This document shows positions 10,357-17,788 of a stretch of 64,000 nt of DNA, piece by piece; position 1 is the first letter of the stretch; each line of letters starts with the position of its first letter. Where the stretch lies: the NCBI RefSeq assembly GCF_000227115.2, contig NC_016487.1, positions 620,001 through 684,000 on the forward strand, in the 5' to 3' direction. This DNA is from Naumovozyma dairenensis CBS 421 (taxonomy: Eukaryota; Ascomycota; Saccharomycetes; Saccharomycetales; Saccharomycetaceae). A program made the position numbers and the translations under genes. Under the pieces are notes generated by a model. That model did not search any database and was not told the DNA's origin. It worked only from the letters and a program-made list of their open reading frames with translations.

Positions 10357-10530
10357 TCCTATTCGTCTAATCCATCTAACTTCACTGCGTCTACTAGATC
10401 CTGTCAAAAGAAAGCCAAATATGGTTGGTTAACGATTGCACCTTTGGATAGTGATGAGAGTGACCCGAGATGTCAAGTTGCCCCGCATGCCGAACCTAAC
10501 TTTCAATCAAGTCTAAGCTCCAATCATTAA
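10357..10530 (+). pseudogene. Unidentified C-terminal coding fragment between LTR and gap
   Basis: After the LTR a 57-codon frame reads from a stop at 10354-10356 to TAA at 10528-10530. It has ordinary composition (NPSNFTASTRSCQKKAKYG, then WLTIAPLDSDESDPR) and looks like the end of a protein. I do not recognise it. It could be the tail of a gene interrupted by the LTR, at this locus or at another locus joined by misassembly. It could also be chance. Confidence 0.3.
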
Positions 10531-10574
10531 AGGTTCAGTGAAAATAATGGTAATAATAATAAATGATAATAAAA

Positions 10575-10594
10575 NNNNNNNNNNNNNNNNNNNN
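10575..10594. other. Assembly gap (20 N)
   Basis: Twenty N bases, with another single N at 10633. The ~60 bases right of the gap carry repeated one-base insertions relative to the 5' LTR (for example at 4813-4860), which is typical of a low-quality contig end. Twenty N is probably a placeholder length. Confidence 0.95.
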
Positions 10595-10826
10595 CATCTT
10601 ACTCATGTCCGCATCTTCGCCTCGAGAAAAGTNTGAAGATTAAAAAGTGGTTTATTACATTACAAACACTTATAACTAACACTTATAGTTAGTATTGTAT
10701 AATAGTATATATTATGTATTAGATAGAAGAAACTAAGGAATAATATTTACATTGACTCTCTCTATACTCGATGTCTTCCCCTATTGTTCCCAATACGTCT
10801 GTTGATGTAGGCAACCTGGCTCAACA
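10595..10826 (+). repeat. Partial LTR, likely true 3' end of the Ty5-like insertion
   Basis: Corresponds to 4801-5026 of the 5' LTR with near identity outside the low-quality left edge, including the GTAGGCAACC variant absent from the LTR at 10050. It ends CTCAACA at 10826 and is followed by ATTAA (10827-10831), the same five bases that precede the 5' LTR at 4714-4718. This is the expected target-site duplication. It lies only 40 bp upstream of the CRG1 ATG. Confidence 0.88.
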
Positions 10827-10866
10827 ATTAAATCAAATATTAGTTTATAAAATATATATAGAAAAA

Positions 10867-11739
10867 ATGCCAAGTACTAGTTATCTTGATAAAAACTATA
10901 AATCAACTCATTATAACAATGTTCGTCCATCATACCCTAAAACGTTAATCACTGAAATCCTAAATTATCATATGGGTCCATGCGAACGTTTAGTTGATGT
11001 CGGATGTGGTACTGGTAAGGCAACTGTACTTTTCAAAGACAATTTTAAAGAGATTGTAGGTGTTGATCCTTCTGAGAGTATGTTAAAATCTTTTGCGGAT
11101 GTAATCGAAAACGATGTAGCAGAAAGTGAAAGAGGGAAATTTAAATTGATTAAAGCACCAGGTGAAAGTTTTCCAGAAGTTGAAAACAGTTCTGTCGATC
11201 TCGTCATAGGTGCTGAGTCCATTCATTGGTGTGACATGCCAAAATTATTTAACGAAGTTAATAGAGTCTTAAGAGATGACGGAACTTTTGCATTTTGGTT
11301 TTATTGTCAACCTGAATTTATGGATTTAGGACCAAAAGCTCATGAAATTTATTACAAATATGGTTGGAGTGAGCAATTTATGGGTAAGTATTTGACCGCT
11401 GAACAGAGAGCATTTTTCAATACTTTTGGAGGTCCAAAATTACCTGAATTATTGGGTAAGGAATTCAGAGATATTGAATTTAGAAAACATGACGCTCTTC
11501 ATAAAGATATTAAAGAAGTCTCTTCGTTCTATATGGATGGTTCTATGACTTTGCAAGATTTTAAAGGGTTAGTTAAAAGTTGGAGTTTATACGCCTCCTG
11601 GAAAAGAGATCATCCTGACGAACCAGATATCGCTGACACTTTTATTGATGAATTAAAAACTGAATGTTCTGTTGAGAGTGAATCAACACCATTAAGAGTA
11701 GAATGGGATACTTTCCACTATTTATGCAGAAAAAAATAA
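10867..11739 (+). CDS. CRG1: SAM-dependent methyltransferase Crg1 (cantharidin resistance type)
   Basis: A 290-residue small-molecule methyltransferase. S. cerevisiae Crg1 (291 residues) O-methylates cantharidin and influences lipid homeostasis; Tmt1 (trans-aconitate methyltransferase) is its relative. The N-terminus MPSTSYLDKNYKSTHYNN and NVRPSYP match Crg1 closely. SAM motif I is LVDVGCGTGKAT (about residues 40-51), the acidic post-I segment is IVGVDPSESML, and SAESIHWCDMPKLF-like residues follow. The start at 10867 is chosen because Crg1 begins at this Met. The frame, however, stays open upstream through 32 more codons into the LTR gag start (10771), so an LTR-initiated transcript would give an N-terminally extended protein. 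The native promoter has been displaced to beyond the insertion. The gene is not part of the PLC1-DIM1 block in S. cerevisiae. Confidence 0.92.
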   Translation: MPSTSYLDKNYKSTHYNNVRPSYPKTLITEILNYHMGPCERLVDVGCGTGKATVLFKDNFKEIVGVDPSESMLKSFADVIENDVAESERGKFKLIKAPGESFPEVENSSVDLVIGAESIHWCDMPKLFNEVNRVLRDDGTFAFWFYCQPEFMDLGPKAHEIYYKYGWSEQFMGKYLTAEQRAFFNTFGGPKLPELLGKEFRDIEFRKHDALHKDIKEVSSFYMDGSMTLQDFKGLVKSWSLYASWKRDHPDEPDIADTFIDELKTECSVESESTPLRVEWDTFHYLCRKK

Positions 11740-12306
11740 GGCATCCTGGGACAAAAGTAGAGTATGTCACACCCAAATGCTTTTCTCAGAAGAACCTATT
11801 AAGTACGACTATTAAATAGTATATAAGTTACATTATACAAGCAGAATCTTTTTACTGTAAAAGCAATTTAATTAACTTTTAAAAATGTTTTATGTGATTT
11901 TAAACGTTTCTTGTCTCTGTTCATCACAACGAAGTTAATGTTACTAGTTGTTCTGGTATGGATTTAGCCACGATCATCATTTTTCCATAGATTATAACTG
12001 TTTAGGAAGCGACACTTCTCGTTTGTCACATATTCTGGAAATCATACTTTAGATTAAACTGTTCCGAATTTCCCATTCATCCACATATTCCTTAGCTTAA
12101 TGCCATACTGTGGAATATCAATTCAACTTTCTATTTTTTTTTTGAGCATTATTCAAAGGTTTGATGAAATTCTCTGTCTCTAAATCAAAAATCTTCTACT
12201 AAACCGCGATAAATATAACAATTCCATTTTTATACAAAGAAAGTCACTCAAGACAACAGGAAGAGAACGACACAAGAGTAATTATTTACGTACTACCAAC
12301 TTCTTT
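11740..12306. other. CRG1-PLC1 intergenic region
   Basis: AT-rich; it should hold the CRG1 terminator and the PLC1 promoter. I see no gene, repeat or clear regulatory site. Confidence 0.5.
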
Positions 12307-14949
12307 ATGGCCCTTGATGAACCATCAAATGTGCCTACTACATCAATTACCAAAAGATCAAGTGGCGATGAATCAGCTACATATTCTGGTCTCAATCTAG
12401 CAAGAACCATTAAGACAGTCTTCAGAAGGAGTTCAGATCATATTACTTACATCAATACTACAAATATTTCTACTAATACAAACGATGCAGGCCCATTAAC
12501 GTATTCGAATTCATTTTGGGTTGATGTTAATGAGTACACTGGTTCGAAGGCATTGATGATATCAAATCAATTATCGCATTCATGTAAATTATTTCAAACT
12601 GATGGGATTATATTGAAAAAGATTACTAGAAGGAAACAAAAGGCTTATAGGTTTAAATTAGGGAACCATTTAGATATTATTACATGGAAAAATGATACAA
12701 AAATATTACGATTAGATTCTGTTAAAGATATTAGAATTGGAGAAATGGCAACAAATTATCGTGAAGAGTATGGGATAAGTGATGAATTTTCGAATGTTTG
12801 GATGACAATAATATATAATATTTCCAAGAATAAGTTGAAAGCTTTACATCTAATGGCTGAAAATACAAAAGATTTCGATTTGATATTTAATTGTATCTTT
12901 GGTTTAGTAAAATCAAGGAAAGAATTGATGGAAAGTATTTCTGTTCCTGATAATGAAAAATTCGCTAATATTCATTGGCATACTACTGTCTCTGAAAGGA
13001 AAGAGGATGAAAGTAAAGATACATTATCTTTTGAAGATGTGAAAAAGTTGTGCGACAGATTCCATATCTACTGTTCCTCTAATTACCTTCAAATTTTTTC
13101 TAGAATTGCAGACGTTAACCAAAATGATCTTTTGAATTTCCAAGAATTCCAAAGTTTTGTAAAATTATTGAAAAAAAGACGAGAGATAGAGAATATATGG
13201 AATGCCATAACAAATGGCTCTCAAAAATTGAGTTTGGAGCAATTCCGCCATTTCGTGATAGAGACTCAGAATGAATATTATACAAAGGCAGAACTGCGAA
13301 ATATTTTCAAGCAATATATGAAGAAGGAATCTGATTCTGACGGACTGTTTATTGATGAAGAAGGTTTTATTAAATATTTAAATGCACAAAATGCAATGCA
13401 TGAAACCAAGGAAGACTACACGAAACCATTGAATCATTATTTTATTGCATCTTCCCACAATACATATCTTCTAGGGAAACAATACGGAGAAACAGCTTCC
13501 GTGGAAGGTTACATACAGGTTTTACAAAGAGGTTGCAGATGCGTAGAAATTGATATATGGGATGATGATAGTGGACCTGTTGTATGTCACGGATTTTTAA
13601 CCACAGCAATCCCTTTAAGAGATGTGATTGATATCATCAGGAAATATGCATTTATTGTTTCTTCATATCCACTAATAATATCATTAGAAATCAATTGTAA
13701 TAAAGAAAATCAAAGAAAGACGTCGATGATAATTAAAGAACTACTCGGACCTATGATCTATTACGGCTCTCAGGATCCATCTCTCATGTTACCGTCACCT
13801 AAGGAATTAAAACATAAAATTATAATAAAATCCAAGAAAACCAAACATTACTCCTTGGCTGGTTCAATGACATCACCTCCTTCACCAATGGATTCGAGTA
13901 CAGTTTCATCATTTAGTTCCTCTTATGAATCCGAGGTTGATAATAATCATAATACCATGTCCACTCCATCGTTTAGTTCTTCAAAGCATACAATATCTAA
14001 GGAGAAGGCGAAAAGACGAAATTCAAATAGTTCCATGACAAGGGTGCGGCGAATAAATTTAAAGAATCATATTGAAGTTATTCATGAAATGTTAGAGATC
14101 TCAGCGATACATGGACTTAAATTTAGGAATTTTTCATTATCAGAATCAAAGGCAACGACTCATTGTTTTTCATTAAATGAAAAAAAATTGGATGCGATGT
14201 CAATGGATAAATCCCTTAATTTATCAATAGATAAACACAATAGGAAGTATCTCATGCGGGTGTATCCTAATATATTCAGGTATAAATCTTCTAATTTTAA
14301 TCCTATTAAATTTTGGAAATCAGGATGTCAAATGGTGGCCTTAAATTGGCAGACAAAAGATTTAGGGCAACAGATTAACTTGGCAATGTTTCAATTGACA
14401 AATCAAAAGGATGATGTTTTGCATTCCGGTTATATTTTGAAACCACCTACTCTGTTACCAGTAGTTTCGAAAGCAAAAGAAATTCCAATACTATATGAAA
14501 ATCTGAAAAAGGAACGGAAATTAAAAGATGTGACAATTCAAATATTATCCGTCCAATTACTACCAAACTTGAAGGAAACTAAGAACACCAAGAAAGATGA
14601 AACGTTTGGATCATATGTAATCTTTGAGTATATTGATGACGAGGAGCCATTAAGTTTTGATGTCACAAAGAATGGGACCAAGATTTCAAGCTGTGAAGCA
14701 TCCACAATCCAGTGTAAGGAGAATGGATTTAACCCTACGTGGGAGACAGAATTGAAATTGACTTTGAACTGTCTAGATTTTACGTTTATCAAATTTACTG
14801 TCATGGCAAATGGGGTTCCATTGGCTACCTCCTGTTTGAAGTTAAGTTATTTGAAAAGTGGCTATAGACACATTCCGTTATATAGTCTAGAAGGTGAACA
14901 ATATATCTTTTCCACGATGTTTATATATACAAAAGTGATAGATCAATGA
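12307..14949 (+). CDS. PLC1: Phosphoinositide-specific phospholipase C
   Basis: Hydrolyses PtdIns(4,5)P2 to IP3 and diacylglycerol; in yeast it feeds inositol polyphosphate synthesis, nutrient responses and kinetochore function. The protein has 880 residues (869 in S. cerevisiae). Order: divergent PH-like region (about 65-200), EF-hands (IADVNQNDLLNFQEFQSF near 260), X domain with both catalytic histidines in IASSHNTYLLG (about 380) and VVCHGF (about 430), a Ser-rich linker (about 515-580), Y domain ending SGCQMVALNWQT and GYILKPPTLL, and a C2 domain to the end. The two histidines and the acidic EIDIWDD (Ca2+ ligands) are intact. It is first of three co-oriented genes (PLC1, ACM1, DIM1), the S. 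cerevisiae order YPL268-267-266. Confidence 0.97.
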   Translation: MALDEPSNVPTTSITKRSSGDESATYSGLNLARTIKTVFRRSSDHITYINTTNISTNTNDAGPLTYSNSFWVDVNEYTGSKALMISNQLSHSCKLFQTDGIILKKITRRKQKAYRFKLGNHLDIITWKNDTKILRLDSVKDIRIGEMATNYREEYGISDEFSNVWMTIIYNISKNKLKALHLMAENTKDFDLIFNCIFGLVKSRKELMESISVPDNEKFANIHWHTTVSERKEDESKDTLSFEDVKKLCDRFHIYCSSNYLQIFSRIADVNQNDLLNFQEFQSFVKLLKKRREIENIWNAITNGSQKLSLEQFRHFVIETQNEYYTKAELRNIFKQYMKKESDSDGLFIDEEGFIKYLNAQNAMHETKEDYTKPLNHYFIASSHNTYLLGKQYGETASVEGYIQVLQRGCRCVEIDIWDDDSGPVVCHGFLTTAIPLRDVIDIIRKYAFIVSSYPLIISLEINCNKENQRKTSMIIKELLGPMIYYGSQDPSLMLPSPKELKHKIIIKSKKTKHYSLAGSMTSPPSPMDSSTVSSFSSSYESEVDNNHNTMSTPSFSSSKHTISKEKAKRRNSNSSMTRVRRINLKNHIEVIHEMLEISAIHGLKFRNFSLSESKATTHCFSLNEKKLDAMSMDKSLNLSIDKHNRKYLMRVYPNIFRYKSSNFNPIKFWKSGCQMVALNWQTKDLGQQINLAMFQLTNQKDDVLHSGYILKPPTLLPVVSKAKEIPILYENLKKERKLKDVTIQILSVQLLPNLKETKNTKKDETFGSYVIFEYIDDEEPLSFDVTKNGTKISSCEASTIQCKENGFNPTWETELKLTLNCLDFTFIKFTVMANGVPLATSCLKLSYLKSGYRHIPLYSLEGEQYIFSTMFIYTKVIDQ

Positions 14950-15284
14950 ACGAAATAATTGCATGAGTAGGTAGATAAAAGTACTATACACCAAGATTTA
15001 TGAGAGACATTCATTCGTTACGTTTTGTTACTCTGTTGTTAGATGTTAAACACAAAAAAAGAGAAATACACCAAAAATTGGATTTTCGCGATTTCGCGAT
15101 TTCGCGTTTCGCAAAATCCTCATTTCTGTGAATCTGAAGTAAAGTATAATAATATAAAGAGACTTCAGTTCAGATCACCAGAAGAACCAATTTCGAGGAC
15201 GAATATGTCTCCTGTATCTATATTCATAATAGATGGTTTAATTTAGTACGTTAGAAGTACACAACAATTGCATCGAAAATAATA
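14950..15284. other. PLC1-ACM1 intergenic region (ACM1 promoter)
   Basis: Contains the SBF-type cluster listed separately (15084-15112). A 67-codon frame across it (15043-15246) is judged spurious. Nothing else stands out. Confidence 0.6.
15084..15112 (+). promoter_or_regulatory. Triple SCB/MCB-like cluster (SBF/MBF sites) before ACM1
   Basis: TTTCGCG occurs three times in tight succession (15084-15090, 15092-15098, 15100-15106), followed by TTTCGC (15107-15112). Its complement CGCGAAA fits the SCB consensus CRCGAAA, and the cores overlap the MCB core CGCG. The cluster lies 170-200 bp before the ACM1 ATG. G1/S-driven expression of an APC/C inhibitor fits. The consensus is established knowledge; the function is inferred. 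Confidence 0.7.
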
Positions 15285-15995
15285 ATGAGCTCACCAATAA
15301 AAAGAAGACCAGTATTAGCAGGGAAAAATGTCAACAGTTATACAAAGGGGTCAATACGTAAAAATGGTAACGACAGTACGCATTCCTCTCCTAGTAAGAA
15401 AAATTACAAAATAATAGATTATGCATTGAGACGAAGTCCAATCAAAAATGTATCTTTATCACCACAAAGAAGAAAACCCCTATATTCTCCTAGTAAGCTA
15501 AATTGTAGCACAAGGAACGGTACATTTACTATGTTCCAGGAAACACCTGAGGCACGTCAAGCCATTTTATTGGAACATAGTAATATGCTAGTTTATAGTA
15601 GCAGTTATCACGATGAAAATAGCTTTGAAGAGGTGAAGGAAAATATGTCTCCTAGTAAACTCAACTCGAAGAAATTAATAAGACAAAAACCCACAAAAAA
15701 GAGGGTTATAAGGAAACCACTTCGAGATCTTGATATTTCAGAATATAAGGGTTACATTGAAAATCCTCATACTAAAGAAACTACAGAACTGAATTTGCAT
15801 ACCAACGGTAAGATCCATTTACCGAGTTTTGTGACACCACCTAGAAAACATAAATTAAAGGACTATTTCACTACCAATACCCACGAACATGATAGCAGTG
15901 CATCAAGCTTACATTTTTCTCAAACCACTGACGATATTAATGAAAATAAAGTCGTAAGAAAATTAGAGTTTGAAATTTTCGAGAATGAATTATAG
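15285..15995 (+). CDS. ACM1: APC/C-Cdh1 pseudosubstrate inhibitor Acm1
   Basis: A 236-residue (209 in S. cerevisiae), mostly disordered inhibitor that binds Cdh1 as a pseudosubstrate. Visible degron-like elements are a KEN box in EVKENMSPSK (about residue 118), a D-box in RKPLRDLDI (about 143-151) and an ABBA-type motif FTMFQE (about 80-85). It is dense in Cdk1 consensus sites: SPSKK, RRSPIK, LSPQRRK, YSPSK, MSPSK and TPPRK. This fits the known stabilisation of Acm1 by Cdk phosphorylation and 14-3-3 binding. Identity rests on these motifs together with its position between PLC1 and DIM1, as in S. cerevisiae. Its promoter has three SBF-type sites. Confidence 0.92.
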   Translation: MSSPIKRRPVLAGKNVNSYTKGSIRKNGNDSTHSSPSKKNYKIIDYALRRSPIKNVSLSPQRRKPLYSPSKLNCSTRNGTFTMFQETPEARQAILLEHSNMLVYSSSYHDENSFEEVKENMSPSKLNSKKLIRQKPTKKRVIRKPLRDLDISEYKGYIENPHTKETTELNLHTNGKIHLPSFVTPPRKHKLKDYFTTNTHEHDSSASSLHFSQTTDDINENKVVRKLEFEIFENEL

Positions 15996-16402
15996 TTTCC
16001 CTCTTCGCATTTTTATATTTTGAACTCTATTACATTTCAATACATAATATATAATAATACCCCCATAGAGTCATGTATTTAACGAATGAATATGCACCAA
16101 ATATCCCATTTTTTTCTTTTTAACTTGACTAGAGTTCTCTCAGCCTCAAAACAACTTACTTAAGTAAAGCTTCCATGTAGTCTTCTATCCTTCTGACGTA
16201 TATATATAACACGTGACACTTGAAAAATTTCAAAAAATTTGCAAAAAGCGATGAGCATCAACTTTCTCTAGATGATAATACATTAAACGATAAGATTATT
16301 CTTTAAACATTGTCTCGATCTTTTATACTTATCATCTAATGGAATAACAAGCGCATCTACTGTATCCAATAATAGATCAACCTACATTTCCAAAAAGGAA
16401 AA
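15996..16402. other. ACM1-DIM1 intergenic region (DIM1 promoter)
   Basis: Holds the Cbf1, RRPE and PAC sites listed separately; no gene is seen. Confidence 0.6.
16210..16256 (+). promoter_or_regulatory. Cbf1 site, RRPE and PAC elements before DIM1
   Basis: CACGTGAC (16210-16217) is a full Cbf1/E-box site. TGAAAAATTT (16221-16230) is an RRPE-type element, and GCGATGAGC (16248-16256) is a perfect PAC element. RRPE followed by PAC is the signature of ribosome-biogenesis promoters (Stb3 and Dot6/Tod6). It lies about 150 bp before the DIM1 ATG, which fits an rRNA dimethylase. Confidence 0.8.
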
Positions 16403-17362
16403 ATGGCTAAAGCTGCAAAGAAGAAATATTCAGGTGCTCCCACCACTACTAAACAAGTAGCTGCTGAAAAGCATTTAAGTTCAGTATTCAAATTCAATAC
16501 TGATCTTGGTCAACATATCTTAAAGAATCCATTAGTTGCCCAGGGGATTGTTGACAAAGCGCAAATAAAACCATCTGATATCGTCTTAGAAGTTGGTCCA
16601 GGTACAGGTAACTTAACAGTGAGAATCCTAGAACAAGCGAGAAACGTCATTGCTGTGGAAATGGATCCAAGAATGGCTGCTGAGTTGACTAAGCGTGTTC
16701 ATGGTACACCAGGAGAAAAAAAATTAGAAATTATGTTGGGAGATTTTATGAAAACTGAATTACCTTATTTCGATATTTGTATATCAAATACTCCATATCA
16801 AATTTCATCTCCACTGGTATTTAAATTGATCAATCAACCAAGACCCCCAAGAGTCTCTATACTGATGTTCCAAAGAGAATTTGCAATGAGACTGTTGGCA
16901 AGACCTGGTGATTCTTTATATTGTAGATTGTCTGCAAATGTACAAATGTGGGCAAATGTGACGCATATTATGAAAGTTGGTAGAAATAATTTCCGACCAC
17001 CACCACAAGTGGAATCTAGTGTAGTAAGGATTGAAATTAAGAATCCAAGACCTCAAGTGGATTTTAATGAATGGGACGGTTTATTGAGAATTGTGTTCGT
17101 GAGGAAAAATAGAATGATATCGGCAGGTTTCAAATCTTCTACGGTATTGGAAATATTAGAAAAAAATTATAAAACTTATCTAGCAATGAATAATGAAATG
17201 GTTGATGATACTAAGGGTTCTATGACGGCCATTGTCAAGGAAAAAATCGAAACTGTCCTTAGGGAAACAGGATTGGCTGATAAGAGAGCAGGAAAATGTG
17301 ATCAAAATGATTTCTTGAAATTGTTATATGCTTTCCATCAAGTGGGTATTCATTTCTCATGA
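16403..17362 (+). CDS. DIM1: 18S rRNA dimethyladenosine transferase Dim1
   Basis: A 319-residue (318 in S. cerevisiae) essential KsgA/Dim1-family enzyme that dimethylates the two adjacent adenines near the 3' end of 18S rRNA and is needed for pre-rRNA processing. Visible motifs are [20 protein letters not shown] motif [11 protein letters not shown] (about 65-74), the acidic [10 protein letters not shown], motif [18 protein letters not shown] (the NxPY catalytic loop, N-T-P-Y as in eukaryotic Dim1) and the C-terminal [12 protein letters not shown]. The Lys-rich start [10 protein letters not shown] is typical. It converges on KAR9. Confidence 0.97.
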   Translation: MAKAAKKKYSGAPTTTKQVAAEKHLSSVFKFNTDLGQHILKNPLVAQGIVDKAQIKPSDIVLEVGPGTGNLTVRILEQARNVIAVEMDPRMAAELTKRVHGTPGEKKLEIMLGDFMKTELPYFDICISNTPYQISSPLVFKLINQPRPPRVSILMFQREFAMRLLARPGDSLYCRLSANVQMWANVTHIMKVGRNNFRPPPQVESSVVRIEIKNPRPQVDFNEWDGLLRIVFVRKNRMISAGFKSSTVLEILEKNYKTYLAMNNEMVDDTKGSMTAIVKEKIETVLRETGLADKRAGKCDQNDFLKLLYAFHQVGIHFS

Positions 17363-17788
17363 GATAAATAAAATAAAGAAAAGAAGCAAGAAGGAAGGAA
17401 GTTCCATCCCTTTTTTGAATACCAATTGCATACATTCATTTTGGGACTGTATTATCATTATCATTATCATTATAAACCTATATATAAATATATTGTATAT
17501 TAATTTCTTTTCCTATTGGATTATTAAAAGATAATACCATAAATTAAAGAATAATGGCTGGTCAACGATTTATTCATGAAAAGGATCATTAACGTTACTA
17601 AAATAAATGTTTCGGATTGGCCTTTATCAGCCCAACGGGTAATTCCTTTCGTCATGAAGAAAGGAAAAACCCAATAAGGTTAGCTATAAATCATCTAGCC
17701 TAAGCCATATTTAGATATGATTCTATTACTGTTACAAATCGTAAAGATAGTCTATACGCAAGTGATTAAAGATAAGGTTAGTTAATTA
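17363..17788. other. DIM1-KAR9 convergent intergenic region
   Basis: 3' regions of two convergent genes. Contains an ATT/ATC-rich simple stretch (about 17450-17472) and a small CCTTTC/GAAAGG hairpin near 17650. No gene is seen. Confidence 0.5.

Noticed and set aside
10771..10866. Taking the LTR ATG as the native start of CRG1
   Set aside because: The 32 codons come from the LTR, target-site duplication and intergenic DNA; Crg1 proteins begin at the Met at 10867. Kept only as a possible fusion product.
14538..14804. Antisense frames inside large genes (PLC1, MCM6, CBF2, KEL3 and others)
   Set aside because: They shadow the sense codons of well-identified genes.
16130..16220. CACGTGAC plus AT-rich DNA as a point centromere (CDEI-CDEII)
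   Set aside because: No CDEIII-like TTCCGAA sequence at the right distance; RRPE and PAC beside it explain the site as a DIM1 promoter.
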